Below are positions 35,685-44,330 of a stretch of DNA of 64,000 bases, piece after piece; within the stretch, counting starts at the first letter, position 1; every line of letters starts with the position of its first letter. A model generated the notes under the pieces. The model searched no databases. It was not told where the DNA came from and worked only from the letters and a program-made list of their open reading frames with translations. Both the position numbers and the translations under genes were made by a program. Origin of the DNA: Nitrincola alkalisediminis (lineage in GTDB: Bacteria > Pseudomonadota > Gammaproteobacteria > Pseudomonadales > Balneatricaceae); NCBI RefSeq assembly GCF_009821115.1, contig NZ_VYTY01000003.1:186001-250000 (forward strand). Reading direction: 5' to 3'.

Positions 35685-36735
35685 AGTCGGCATCCTACTG
35701 ATGCTCTTGTGGGCTTTGGTGGGCTGTGAACCTGCTCCCTCGACACACGGCTTTGCTGGGCTTGGATCGGATGCAACAGGGTTTGCTCAGGTCGAGCCTG
35801 ACGCTGAAATTGGCTATCCTGAGGCACTCAATCAGCACCCGGATTTTCGTATTGAGTGGTGGTATGTCACAGCCAATCTAGAAAGTGAGTCAGGTGAAAC
35901 ACTCGGCATTCAATGGACCTTGTTTCGTCAGGCCAATTCACCGTCACCCCAGCGCGAAGGGTGGGCGAATCAGCAACTCTGGCTTGGGCATGTTGGGCTC
36001 ACACGTGCCAATCAACATTTCTCGGCGGATCGATATGCACGTGGTGGTGTGGGACAAGCAGGGGTTGCAATGGACCCCTTCACGGCGTGGATCGACCATT
36101 GGGCAATTCAAGCAGACGATCAGGCCCGTGAGTTCACATTGACGGCACACACACCTGAGTTTAGTTATGACTTGGTGCTAGCCAAGGTTGGACCTCCCGT
36201 GTTGCAGGGTAATCAGGGGGTTAGTGTGAAATCTCCGCAAGGCCAAGCCTCGTATTATTTGAGCTTACCTTTTTTGCAGGTCTCAGGTTCAATCCAAATA
36301 GGCGATGAGACGTTGAGTGTCACAGGTGAGGCTTGGCTTGACCGAGAGTGGAGCAGCCAACCCTTAGCCGAAGATCAAGAAGGCTGGGATTGGTTTTCGC
36401 TCCATCTGGATCAGGGGGATAAGTTGATGTTGTTTCGTCTTCGTCATCGTCAAAGCCAAGACTACTTTTCCGGCACCTATATTTCAGCCGATGGCACGGC
36501 GCATCCTTTACAACCCAATCAAATTCGAATGCAGCCGTTACGTCAACATTCTGTTGCGGGCAGACGGCTTCCGGTTGAATGGCAGCTGAGCGTCGACGAT
36601 TTCGGTATTGACCTGCGCACGCAAGCACTGAATCCGAATGCTTGGATGGCAACAGGTATCGCCTATTGGGAAGGCCCTATTCGTTTTGAAGGGAGTCATT
36701 CGGGCAAGGGCTATTTGGAAATGACTGGGTACTGA
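35674..36735 (+). CDS. AttH/CrtC-like lipocalin-type lipoprotein
   Basis: A protein of about 353 aa with a lipoprotein signal (hydrophobic stretch ending LVGC, Cys about residue 18). The mature part has the AttH/carotenoid 1,2-hydratase-like fold pattern (FRIEWWYVTANL; WTLFRQANSP; EAWLDREWSS; WDWFSLHLDQGDKLMLFRLR). It overlaps the permease gene end by about 11 bp, and GTG 35671 is an alternative start. Proteins of this family are often encoded next to an ABC/FtsX pair; the function there is not established. Confidence 0.84.
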   Translation: MINKVGILLMLLWALVGCEPAPSTHGFAGLGSDATGFAQVEPDAEIGYPEALNQHPDFRIEWWYVTANLESESGETLGIQWTLFRQANSPSPQREGWANQQLWLGHVGLTRANQHFSADRYARGGVGQAGVAMDPFTAWIDHWAIQADDQAREFTLTAHTPEFSYDLVLAKVGPPVLQGNQGVSVKSPQGQASYYLSLPFLQVSGSIQIGDETLSVTGEAWLDREWSSQPLAEDQEGWDWFSLHLDQGDKLMLFRLRHRQSQDYFSGTYISADGTAHPLQPNQIRMQPLRQHSVAGRRLPVEWQLSVDDFGIDLRTQALNPNAWMATGIAYWEGPIRFEGSHSGKGYLEMTGY

Positions 36736-36751
36736 GCGAGGATTTACCTAA

Positions 36752-36778
36752 AAAACGGCCACATAGAGTGGCCGTTTT
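36752..36778. terminator. Bidirectional intrinsic terminator
   Basis: An 11-bp stem (AAAACGGCCAC at 36752-36762, partner at 36768-36778) with a 5-nt loop, ending in T4 on one strand and T-rich on the other. It lies between the lipoprotein gene and the convergent permease gene. Confidence 0.88.
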
Positions 36779-36797
36779 GATGAGTATGCGGTTGTGT

Positions 36798-38090
36798 TTA
36801 GGGGAAGAAAACAAACTTAATAATGAAAAAGGCGGCTAAGGCATAGACGCTGACGCTGACACTTTTTCCCTGACCTGACAATAGCTTGATGATGGCATAG
36901 CTGACAAAGGCCAAGGCAATACCGTGAGCAATCGAAAAGGTTAACGGCATGGTCAATGCTGCAATTAGCACGGGGGCGGCTTCGGAGACATCGTCCCAAT
37001 CGACCTTAGATAGGCTGCCTGTCATTAAGACCGCAACATAAAGCAACGCCCCTGCCGTGGCATAGGCTGGGATTGAACCAGCTAAAGGGGCGAAGAACAA
37101 GCTGATCAAAAACAACACCGCCACTACAACCGCTGTTAACCCCGTGCGCCCACCTGCGGCAACACCCGATGCACTTTCAATGTAGCTGGTGGTCGATGAT
37201 GTACCTAAACTTGCACCCACAACTGTCGCCGTTGAGTCAGCAAGTAAGGCTTTTTTGATGCGGGGGAGTTTGCCGTCTTTATCCAAGAGCTTGCCGCGCT
37301 CACCCACACCGATCAGGGTACCTGAGGTATCAAATAGATCGACAAACAAAAAGGCGAATATGACGCTGATCATACCCACTTCAAATGCACCCGCAATATC
37401 CATTGCCATGAAGGTAGGCGCAATGGAAGGTGGCATAGACATTAACCCACCAAACTCATTGTGTCCTAAAATCATCGCGACAATCGTAACACTCAGAATC
37501 CCAATCATCACGGCACCTGTCACTTTTAAGTAAGCCAGCGCTGCAATGATAAAAAAGCCCAAGAAACCGTAGATCGCGGATGGGCTTGAAAGATCACCGA
37601 GTGTTACGAGGGTGGCAGGGTGTTGCACAACAATTCCGGCATTTTTCAGCGCAATGATAGCCAAAAATAGACCGATACCTGCGGCAATACCGAGCTTGAG
37701 TGAGGAGGGAATGGAGTTGATCACCCACTCGCGTATAGGAAACACACTGATCAGGATGAACAGTACGCCGGACAGAAAGATCGCGCCGAGTGCGACTTCC
37801 CAAGAATAGCCCATGCCCAGCACCACACCGTAAGTGAAAAAGGCATTTAAGCCCATTCCTGGTGCAAGCGCGATCGGATAGTTCGCGTAAAGCCCCATAA
37901 TTAAACAGCCAATCGCGGCTGCAAGACAAGTGGCAACAAACACGGCACCCTGATCCATGCCGGTTTGGGCCAACATCGAAGGGTTAACAAAAATGATGTA
38001 CGCCATCGTCAAAAAGGTGGTGATGCCGCCTAATACCTCGTTTTTAACCGATGTATTATGGGCTTGGAGCTGAAAGAGTCGTTCAAGCAT
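36798..38090 (-). CDS. NCS2-family purine permease (AzgA/GhxP-like)
   Basis: A 430-aa transporter with about 12 membrane segments. The N-terminal FLTMAYIIFVNPSML, the substrate-site region PGMGLNAFFTYGV, and DLFDTSGTLIGV are typical of the adenine/guanine/hypoxanthine branch of NCS2, which are proton symporters. It is divergent from gpt, with a RutR-like site in the shared upstream DNA, which fits supply of bases to the xdh-guaD pathway. Which base it prefers cannot be read from sequence. Confidence 0.92.
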   Translation of the reverse strand: MLERLFQLQAHNTSVKNEVLGGITTFLTMAYIIFVNPSMLAQTGMDQGAVFVATCLAAAIGCLIMGLYANYPIALAPGMGLNAFFTYGVVLGMGYSWEVALGAIFLSGVLFILISVFPIREWVINSIPSSLKLGIAAGIGLFLAIIALKNAGIVVQHPATLVTLGDLSSPSAIYGFLGFFIIAALAYLKVTGAVMIGILSVTIVAMILGHNEFGGLMSMPPSIAPTFMAMDIAGAFEVGMISVIFAFLFVDLFDTSGTLIGVGERGKLLDKDGKLPRIKKALLADSTATVVGASLGTSSTTSYIESASGVAAGGRTGLTAVVVAVLFLISLFFAPLAGSIPAYATAGALLYVAVLMTGSLSKVDWDDVSEAAPVLIAALTMPLTFSIAHGIALAFVSYAIIKLLSGQGKSVSVSVYALAAFFIIKFVFFP

Positions 38091-38199
38091 AGGGATTCCC
38101 TTTTAGAGTTTTCTGCCACAGCTGGGCATGATCAGCATAATTATCTCGTCGTAAAGACCGAGTGTCTGAGAACTTAATGGCAAATCTCATGCCAAAAAA

Positions 38200-38215
38200 T
38201 TGATCGACTGGTCAA
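38200..38215. promoter_or_regulatory. RutR-like operator between the purine permease and gpt
   Basis: TTGATCGACTGGTCAA matches 12 of the 14 defined positions of TTGACCA-NN-TGGTCAA. It lies 110-125 bp before the permease ATG and about 115 bp before gpt, and shares GACTGGTCAA with the site before xdhA. Confidence 0.6.
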
Positions 38216-38235
38216 CTTAATAAGTTAGACGATGA

Positions 38236-38266
38236 TGCGTATAATACAACGTATCCTGCGTATAAT
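38236..38266 (+). promoter_or_regulatory. Duplicated TGCGTATAAT elements before gpt
   Basis: The 10-bp sequence TGCGTATAAT occurs at 38236-38245 and 38257-38266, 21 bp apart, each holding a perfect TATAAT. One or both may be the -10 box for gpt; no strong -35 box is seen. Confidence 0.45.
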
Positions 38267-38330
38267 TTTATCATTTTACGCATTTGATTGACGCATCACC
38301 CGACTTAACCGACTGATTAGGAACCTATAT

Positions 38331-38846
38331 ATGACAGAACATCACTATCGAATGGACTTTCCCGTGGGTTGGGAAGAGCTGCATCGCAATGCGAGAGCCT
38401 TGGCTTGGCGTTTGTTGGATAAGGGCGAGTGGAAGGGCATTATCGCGATTACTCGCGGTGGCTTAGTGCCCGCGGCGATTCTCGCGCGTGAAATGGACAT
38501 ACGTTTAATCGACACCATTTGTGTGGTGAGTTATCAAAAAAGTGATGACTCAGGTACAGCCGCAAAACAAGGCGCGCTGGATGTCTTAAAAGGCGTTGAA
38601 GGCGATGGTGAGGGCATGATTTTGATTGACGATCTGGTTGATACGGGTAAAACCGCGCGCCATGTTCGTGAAATGCTCCCCAAAGCGCACTTCGCAACGA
38701 TTTATGCCAAGCCAGCAGGAAAGCCCTTGGTGGACACCTTTATTACCGAAGTCAGCCAAGATACCTGGATACGTTTTCCATGGGATATGGAACATACCTT
38801 TTCGACGCCACTGGCGGATCGGACGAAAGGACAGTCGGGTAGTTGA
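38331..38846 (+). CDS. gpt: Xanthine phosphoribosyltransferase
   Basis: A 171-aa type I phosphoribosyltransferase that salvages xanthine and guanine to nucleotides with PRPP. The PRPP loop is [14 protein letters not shown] (about residues 96-109). [13 protein letters not shown] and FPWDMEH near the C-terminus match Gpt. It is divergent from the purine permease, so uptake, salvage and breakdown of purines are linked here. Confidence 0.94.
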   Translation: MTEHHYRMDFPVGWEELHRNARALAWRLLDKGEWKGIIAITRGGLVPAAILAREMDIRLIDTICVVSYQKSDDSGTAAKQGALDVLKGVEGDGEGMILIDDLVDTGKTARHVREMLPKAHFATIYAKPAGKPLVDTFITEVSQDTWIRFPWDMEHTFSTPLADRTKGQSGS

Positions 38847-38861
38847 GCGTTTAGTGACAGT

Positions 38862-38894
38862 ATCCCAGCGCTTAATGAAGTTTAGCGCTGGGAT
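38862..38894 (+). terminator. Stem-loop after gpt
   Basis: A perfect 11-bp inverted repeat (ATCCCAGCGCT at 38862-38872, partner at 38884-38894) with an 11-nt loop lies 15 bp after the gpt stop. The T tract is weak. Confidence 0.65.
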
Positions 38895-39031
38895 ATTTGC
38901 TGTATTTCTTCAGTGGTAAGGTCTATCAAACAAAGTGCTTGCAAAAGAGGAGGAGTCCATACACGCTCATTCTAAGACGTCATTGACATAGCAATAATAG
39001 TCACGAGCAATTTCGATGACGTTTAGGCTTA

Positions 39032-39820
39032 TCAGTTGTTTTCTATATCTGTTGTTGATGAACCAGAAACCTCTTGATATAAATCTTCATTGAATATGTG
39101 CATGGTTACAATTCGTTCGGTAGGAATGGCAATTATATAATCTAATTTTGAATTTAAAATAGAGGGGTCTTGTTTCAATAAACCATCGATAATAGATGTG
39201 TATTTTCGATCCAGTTTGAAACTTTGAGAGTCCTTATCTCTGTGGCCACTGTATAAAGGTAATAATGATAGATACGATTCTCCATCTGAGGGCTCAATGG
39301 AATCTGCAACCATACCAACATATACTTTATTAGAGTCTAGAGTGACTGCAACTGGTTTAAGATTAAATAGTGCGTGAGCACATATTAATTCAAAATCATT
39401 ATCTTGCCATGCCCTCCAAAGTGCTTGAATCCCCCTTATGTTATCTTCTTTATCCTCTTTTATCTCTTTGCTTAGTTTAGATATGGTGTTTTTTAATCCA
39501 TTATTATTAAATGATTTTAGAATTGTAAAAATTGACTTGTAATTTGGATTTCGGTTGTAAAGTTCGGTATAAGTTAACGCGCTAAATACTGTAACTATGG
39601 CTGTAATAAAATGTGCGTTATCGCTATAGCTTTTTGGTAAAAATAACCAAGTAGTTAAAATTGCAAAAAATAATGAGTAGGTTCCAAGAGTTAAAGAAGA
39701 TAAATAAAGTCTATGACCACTTTGGCGTGCAATTTTATATCGATATTTAACGCATTTGCTTGAAATAATATATCCGGCCGAGGCTGTGGCAACAACAAGT
39801 ATTGCAATGCTTCCATTCAT
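39032..39820 (-). CDS. Hypothetical membrane protein of an AT-rich two-gene module
   Basis: A 262-aa protein I do not recognise. It has three hydrophobic segments in the first 90 residues (about 4-22, 42-60 and 68-85), a charged linker (NNGLKNTISKLSKEIKEDKE), and a soluble C-terminal part with KVYVGMVADSIEPSDGESYL followed by LLPLYSGHRDKDSQ, which looks like a small beta-rich domain. It follows a 63-codon gene by 5 bp. The DNA is clearly richer in A and T than its neighbours, with AAA/AAT/ATA codons frequent, suggesting recent acquisition between gpt and srkA. Confidence 0.75.
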   Translation of the reverse strand: MNGSIAILVVATASAGYIISSKCVKYRYKIARQSGHRLYLSSLTLGTYSLFFAILTTWLFLPKSYSDNAHFITAIVTVFSALTYTELYNRNPNYKSIFTILKSFNNNGLKNTISKLSKEIKEDKEDNIRGIQALWRAWQDNDFELICAHALFNLKPVAVTLDSNKVYVGMVADSIEPSDGESYLSLLPLYSGHRDKDSQSFKLDRKYTSIIDGLLKQDPSILNSKLDYIIAIPTERIVTMHIFNEDLYQEVSGSSTTDIENN

Positions 39821-39825
39821 TTAGT

Positions 39826-40017
39826 TTACTCTGCTCCGTTATCATCCTGTTCATTATTATTTTTAATTTTTATGGCTGCAAGCTTTCTAATAGCGCTTTT
39901 AAATCTTTCATCGTGTACGGCTTTATCAAGCTTTAGTTCAGCTACACCATCACCTTTAACAGTATAGAGCTCGCTGAATTTTTCTAGTTCGCGTCTAGTG
40001 TATGCTTGGGTTGCCAT
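39826..40017 (-). CDS. Small charged hypothetical protein
   Basis: A 63-aa soluble, highly charged protein (Lys/Glu/Asp-rich), first gene of the AT-rich two-gene module. It has a good ribosome site (GGAG) and an inverted repeat about 50 bp upstream. No family recognised; its size and position would fit a partner, regulator or antitoxin of the membrane protein that follows, but nothing proves this. Confidence 0.65.
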   Translation of the reverse strand: MATQAYTRRELEKFSELYTVKGDGVAELKLDKAVHDERFKSAIRKLAAIKIKNNNEQDDNGAE

Positions 40018-40064
40018 GGTATTTGCTCCATATGTTGCGCTAGTCTTGCTTATTCTTACACTAA

Positions 40065-40084
40065 CTTGATCTTAGCATATCAAG
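40065..40084. promoter_or_regulatory. Inverted repeat upstream of the two-gene module
   Basis: The arms CTTGAT and ATCAAG are separated by 8 bp, 48-67 bp before the first gene of the module. It could be an operator overlapping its promoter. Weak evidence. Confidence 0.35.
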
Positions 40085-40174
40085 AGTGTGACGTGTATGT
40101 CTTTTTAGTTTAGGCTATCCTGATCGCCAATATAGATCGACTCATGGGCTGTCGCGGCCTGTTATGGAGCACAT

Positions 40175-41167
40175 GTGACCCAATTGTCCCAGCCTCACCC
40201 GTTTGAGCGTTTGATGCCAGACTTTATTCTTGATGCGATTGAAGCACAGGGTTTTCTATCGGACGGTCGTGTTTTGGCGCTCAATTCGTATGAAAACCGG
40301 GTCTATCAGATAGGCATCGACGAAAACGTGCCGATCATTGCCAAGTTTTATCGGCCAGGGCGTTGGACGGATGCTCAAATTCAAGAAGAGCATGATTTTT
40401 GTGATGAGTTAGTGGCACAAGACCTGTCAGTCGTGCCCCCCATGCGTGTACAAGGTCAAAGTCTTTTGCATTATCAAGGTTTTTCCATCGCCTTGTACGA
40501 GCGTAGAGGTGGACGGGCACCGGACTTAGACAACCCCGATCATTTATATCAGCTCGGTCGAACCCTTGGACGCATGCATTTGGTGGGCGCCGCTAAACCT
40601 TTCACACATCGTCCAACCCTCGATATGCAAAGTTTTGGCTATCAAAGCATCGAACGCTTGCTATCTGGGTTTATTCCAGCGTCATTAGAACCGGCCTATC
40701 GAAGTTTGACGCAAGATCTCATGCAGCGGATCGAAGCGGCGTTTGCACTTTACCCTGATATTCGCTACCTGCGTGTGCACGGAGACTGCCATGGTGGCAA
40801 TTTGCTCTGGCGTGACGATTTGGCGCATTTTGTCGACTTTGATGATGCGCGCATGGCTCCCGCGATTCAAGATTTATGGATGCTGTTGAGCGAAAGTGAG
40901 CGTACCCAGCGCGAGTTGCAGCTTGCCGAGGTGCTGGCGGGGTATGAGGAATTTGCAGAGTTTGATCCACGTGAGCTTCATTTGATTGAGCCTTTGCGGA
41001 CCCTTAGAATGCTGCATTACAGTGCCTGGTTGGCCAGACGTTGGGAAGACCCGGCCTTTCCATTAAACTTTCCTTGGTTTAATACTGAGCGCTATTGGGG
41101 AGAGCATATTTTGCAACTGCGTGAGCAATTATCGGCTTTAAACGAACCGGTCTTACGGATTTTGTAA
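40175..41167 (+). CDS. srkA: Stress-response serine/threonine kinase SrkA (YihE)
   Basis: A 330-aa aminoglycoside-phosphotransferase-fold kinase. The catalytic loop is RVHGDCHGGNLLWRDD (about residues 204-219) and the metal-binding FVDFDDARMAPAIQDLW follows. The start GLY-poor region LNSYENRVYQIGI matches YihE/SrkA. The start is GTG 40175 with a GGAG-type ribosome site. In E. coli SrkA protects against stress-induced death. It ends 4 bp before the next gene. Confidence 0.9.
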   Translation: MTQLSQPHPFERLMPDFILDAIEAQGFLSDGRVLALNSYENRVYQIGIDENVPIIAKFYRPGRWTDAQIQEEHDFCDELVAQDLSVVPPMRVQGQSLLHYQGFSIALYERRGGRAPDLDNPDHLYQLGRTLGRMHLVGAAKPFTHRPTLDMQSFGYQSIERLLSGFIPASLEPAYRSLTQDLMQRIEAAFALYPDIRYLRVHGDCHGGNLLWRDDLAHFVDFDDARMAPAIQDLWMLLSESERTQRELQLAEVLAGYEEFAEFDPRELHLIEPLRTLRMLHYSAWLARRWEDPAFPLNFPWFNTERYWGEHILQLREQLSALNEPVLRIL

Positions 41168-41171
41168 TCGA

Positions 41172-41765
41172 ATGAGCGCAACGAAAACCCTTGCTAGCGC
41201 AGTGGAAACCGAGTTCGAAATCAAGAAGTCGCGTTTTATCGGTCGTATCGAGCCGATTGCCAGTCATGAAGAAGGGCTGAAACGGGTGGCTGAGTTATGG
41301 GTGCAGCACCCAGAAGCGCGGCATATTTGCTACACCATGTTAGTAAAAGGACAGGTGCGTCAATCCGATGATGGCGAGCCTTCCGGCACCGCTGCTAAGC
41401 CCATGCTCAATGTCTTGCAGCATAAAGGTTTGGACAATGTCCTAGCAACCGTGGTGCGCTATTTTGGTGGCATTAAGCTCGGAGCCGGTGGCTTGGTGCG
41501 TGCCTATTCGCAAGCGATTAGCGACCCTTTGAATGATGCAGAACTGGACGAGGTGCGCCCCCAAGACGTCATTCAACTGAGCGTTGCCTATGAGTATGAG
41601 TCGCTCGTTCGTCATCAGGCGCAGCAACTGAATTTAACCCTAGCGGTGGAATACCAGCATCAAGTCCATTTTCAGATATCCGGTGAGGTTGAAGCACTCA
41701 AAGTGTGCGTGGATACCCTCACCAATCAACTGCGTGGGCAGTTGAGTATCTGTGGTCACGATTAA
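41172..41765 (+). CDS. yigZ: YigZ/IMPACT family protein
   Basis: A 197-aa protein with FEIKKSRFIGRIEPI, DDGEPSGTAAKPML and VVRYFGGIKLGAGGLVRAYS, the hallmarks of the UPF0029/IMPACT family. Its biochemical role in bacteria is unclear. It starts 4 bp after srkA, so the two are probably co-transcribed, and its end overlaps by 4 bp the end of the convergent flavoprotein gene. Confidence 0.92.
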   Translation: MSATKTLASAVETEFEIKKSRFIGRIEPIASHEEGLKRVAELWVQHPEARHICYTMLVKGQVRQSDDGEPSGTAAKPMLNVLQHKGLDNVLATVVRYFGGIKLGAGGLVRAYSQAISDPLNDAELDEVRPQDVIQLSVAYEYESLVRHQAQQLNLTLAVEYQHQVHFQISGEVEALKVCVDTLTNQLRGQLSICGHD

Positions 41766-43609
41766 TATAAATCTAAATGGATTTGAGCATCCAATACCGA
41801 TTCATCGAACCAATCATGCAATAAGGCTAATACCCCTTCGCCAAAGCCCTTTTGACTTCCACACACATAGATATGAGCCTGTTGTTCACTCACCCAGCTT
41901 CGAACTTCGTGTTGATACTCTGTCAAGCGATCTTGAATATACACGCCATCATCACGCGACCAAGCGCAGGTCAGGTGAGTCAGAATGCCCTCTTGTTCAA
42001 AGCGACTGAGTTCGTCGGATAGATAAGCATCTGTGGCTTGGTATTGCTCGCCAAAAAACAGCCAGTTCGGCGCCATGCAGCCCTGGGCTTTGCGCTGTTG
42101 CAAAAAGCCAATAAAAGGCGCTAAGCCAGTGCCAGCACCGATCATGATCAGGGGAGCCTCATGCGCTAAATGGAAACTTGGGTGGGGGCGAATGCTTGCT
42201 TCAATACGAGTGCCGATGGATGCTTCTGTTAGGTAGCCGGACGCATTGCCGATGCTGCCATCTTGACGTTGATGCTGGCGAACCAATAAACGCAAGGTAT
42301 CGGCTTCATATGAGGCAATGGAGTAGAGACGTTCGGTTAGAGGCTTGAGTTGATCCACCAATTGCTGAGGAGAGGGTGCAGACTCATCCGTCCAATCCAG
42401 CGTTAAGAGTAAATCGAATAAGGCATAGGGCTGACCTTGGTAGGAGACCGTGTGATCCGCAGACCAGCCGAGGGTTGCAATACGTTGTGCCAAATGCCTT
42501 GGCACAATGCTGGGTTTTACCGCCAGTAAGTCACCGGCTTGGTAACGTAAACCAGGCTGCGATAGGCTCAGCCAATGAACGGGGCGGTGAGATTGTGTAG
42601 GGTTCAAGTATTGATTGTCCGTCAGCATGAACTCATCGTACTCGATAGAAATGGCATCTTGTGTCAGCCCATCGGTGTTGGAAATGGCGGCCCACCATGT
42701 ATTGATGGCGTTCATGTCCATTTTGTCGACTTCGGTAATGGGCATCAGCTTTTGTAACCCCTTGACTTGTAAGCGGTCAGCCAAGTGGTGACCAAAGGCA
42801 CAAAATTTTGGGTAATGGCGATCACCTAATGCCAGAAGGCTAAACGGAGAGCCTGACACCTCTGGGGTCTTTTCCAGTGCTTTAATAAAGGGGATGGCCG
42901 TATCCGGTGCTTGACCATCTCCCTGAGTGCTCACAATAAAATGCACCTGTTGATACTGGTTGAGGCACTGCGGTGTCAGTTGCGATAGGCAGCGAAGATC
43001 CCATCCAGACGGAGTGGAAGCTTGCAACTGTTTGGCCAATTGCAGAGCACTGCCTGTCTGACTGGCATAGGCCAACAAGCCCAATCCTTTTGTTTGTATG
43101 CTTACGTTGAGCTGGCCTTTTAAAACCAGCGCCGCGGCTAAAAGACCCAGCATTAACAACATATCTAGTACAGGACTTTCCATGCCTTTGGATAAAAAGA
43201 AGGGAAGGTCACAGCATAAAAGTAACGTAACGCTGGCGGCAATGAACGCGAGGTGTTTCTTAAAACGTTTGCGGTGATTCAGCAACAACACACCCGCACT
43301 CAGCAAAAGCAACGCCACTCCCAGCCAGACACTGGCGATGAGTGCGTGCAAGGTGAGCACTTCGGGTTGGTTAAAAAGATGGGTGACTTGCTGTCCTTGC
43401 CAAATTGTGGCGAACGAATCGTCCAGATGAAACGCATATTGGCCAAAAGGCGATGCGGTCGCAAAGGTATCAGTGGCTGAAAGCGCTAAATGAATGCGCT
43501 CTTCATGAAAAAGAACCCCAACAAAAAGGTGAAGGAATAGACAAACGCCGCTTAGTGCGGCAACAAGCATCGCGACTCGATTGGCCACTAGGGTTGCAAA
43601 CTTTTCCAC
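41762..43609 (-). CDS. Membrane-anchored flavodoxin/FNR reductase (CysJ-like), Fur-regulated
   Basis: A 615-aa protein with about four membrane segments in the first 160 residues, then a flavodoxin domain (LLAYASQTGSALQLAKQL, about residue 180), an FAD-binding domain (ERLYSIASYE), and an NADPH-binding domain (IMIGAGTGLAPFIGFLQQRK; IYVCGSQKGFGEGV). The soluble part resembles the sulfite reductase alpha subunit, but the membrane anchor and the Fur box in the shared upstream DNA point to an iron or siderophore reductase passing NADPH electrons to a membrane partner. It is divergent from a PepSY-like membrane protein gene, the likely partner. Confidence 0.85.
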   Translation of the reverse strand: MEKFATLVANRVAMLVAALSGVCLFLHLFVGVLFHEERIHLALSATDTFATASPFGQYAFHLDDSFATIWQGQQVTHLFNQPEVLTLHALIASVWLGVALLLLSAGVLLLNHRKRFKKHLAFIAASVTLLLCCDLPFFLSKGMESPVLDMLLMLGLLAAALVLKGQLNVSIQTKGLGLLAYASQTGSALQLAKQLQASTPSGWDLRCLSQLTPQCLNQYQQVHFIVSTQGDGQAPDTAIPFIKALEKTPEVSGSPFSLLALGDRHYPKFCAFGHHLADRLQVKGLQKLMPITEVDKMDMNAINTWWAAISNTDGLTQDAISIEYDEFMLTDNQYLNPTQSHRPVHWLSLSQPGLRYQAGDLLAVKPSIVPRHLAQRIATLGWSADHTVSYQGQPYALFDLLLTLDWTDESAPSPQQLVDQLKPLTERLYSIASYEADTLRLLVRQHQRQDGSIGNASGYLTEASIGTRIEASIRPHPSFHLAHEAPLIMIGAGTGLAPFIGFLQQRKAQGCMAPNWLFFGEQYQATDAYLSDELSRFEQEGILTHLTCAWSRDDGVYIQDRLTEYQHEVRSWVSEQQAHIYVCGSQKGFGEGVLALLHDWFDESVLDAQIHLDLY

Positions 43610-43630
43610 AAAACACCCAACTCAAATACT

Positions 43631-43649
43631 GATAATGATTCGTATTATA
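43631..43649. promoter_or_regulatory. Fur box
   Basis: GATAATGATTCGTATTATA matches the Fur consensus GATAATGAT-A-ATCATTATC fully in the left nine positions and well in the right arm. It lies in the 105-bp gap between divergent genes; a partial second element GATTATCATA is at 43671-43680. Iron-dependent repression of both genes is inferred. Confidence 0.8.
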
Positions 43650-43714
43650 TTGTTAATTTAGTTTGAGTGCGATTATCATACGGCAACTTTACCTTTCTTT
43701 TCGATGTGGAATGA

Positions 43715-44320
43715 ATGAATACGAAGATGCTAGTGGTGAATCGCTGGGTGCGATGGTTGCATATTTACAGCGCCGTGCCTGTTCTCTTGTCGATGATATT
43801 TTTTGCAGTGACGGGTTTTTTCCTAAACCATACCGATTGGAATTTAGGGCAAACCAAGCAGTATGAACAATCGTTTGACTTACCTGACACCTTAGTTGAG
43901 ATGGATTGGCAAGACAGTCCATCGCTGTATGCGCTGCAGGTGCTGAACTGGTTGGATCGGGAGCACAACGTGCGTGGCATCAAAATGGAGTTTGAATGGG
44001 ACGAAGATGAGCCCCTTCTCGCGATTGCGCTCGACAGCCCTCATGGCAATCAGTCGATTGAAGTCTTTCCAGATGAAGGCGTTGTCGAAGTGTTTACACT
44101 GTCCTTGCCCTTGCTTGTTATGCTCAATAACGTGCACCGCGGAAAAAGTGTCAGTGATTTTTGGCGTTTATTGTCGGACCTGTCCGCGATATTTATGCTG
44201 GTGTTTTGTTTAACAGGCTTGTGGTTAGTGCTCATTAATAAAGTGCAACGTCTTACCAGCAGTGCCTGGATTACCTTAGGCTCGGTGGTGTTTTTCTTAT
44301 CCCTCTATTTGATGCATTAA
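43715..44320 (+). CDS. PepSY-associated membrane protein, iron-regulated
   Basis: A 201-aa protein with a first membrane segment (about residues 17-37), a periplasmic PepSY-like domain with a run of acidic residues (EFEWDEDEPLLAIAL), and two more membrane segments at the C-terminus (about 155-175 and 181-199). The start MNTKMLVVNRWVRWLHIYS is typical of PepSY-TM proteins, including siderophore-iron reductases such as FpvG. It shares a Fur-box promoter region with the divergent flavoprotein gene. A split two-gene version of the fused PepSY-reductase seen elsewhere is the likely reading. Confidence 0.8.
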   Translation: MNTKMLVVNRWVRWLHIYSAVPVLLSMIFFAVTGFFLNHTDWNLGQTKQYEQSFDLPDTLVEMDWQDSPSLYALQVLNWLDREHNVRGIKMEFEWDEDEPLLAIALDSPHGNQSIEVFPDEGVVEVFTLSLPLLVMLNNVHRGKSVSDFWRLLSDLSAIFMLVFCLTGLWLVLINKVQRLTSSAWITLGSVVFFLSLYLMH

Positions 44321-44330
44321 GTATCGAACG

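Noticed and set aside
38847-39031. Possible small gene after gpt
   Set aside because: Only a stem-loop is supported; open frames overlap gpt or the stem-loop and have no support.
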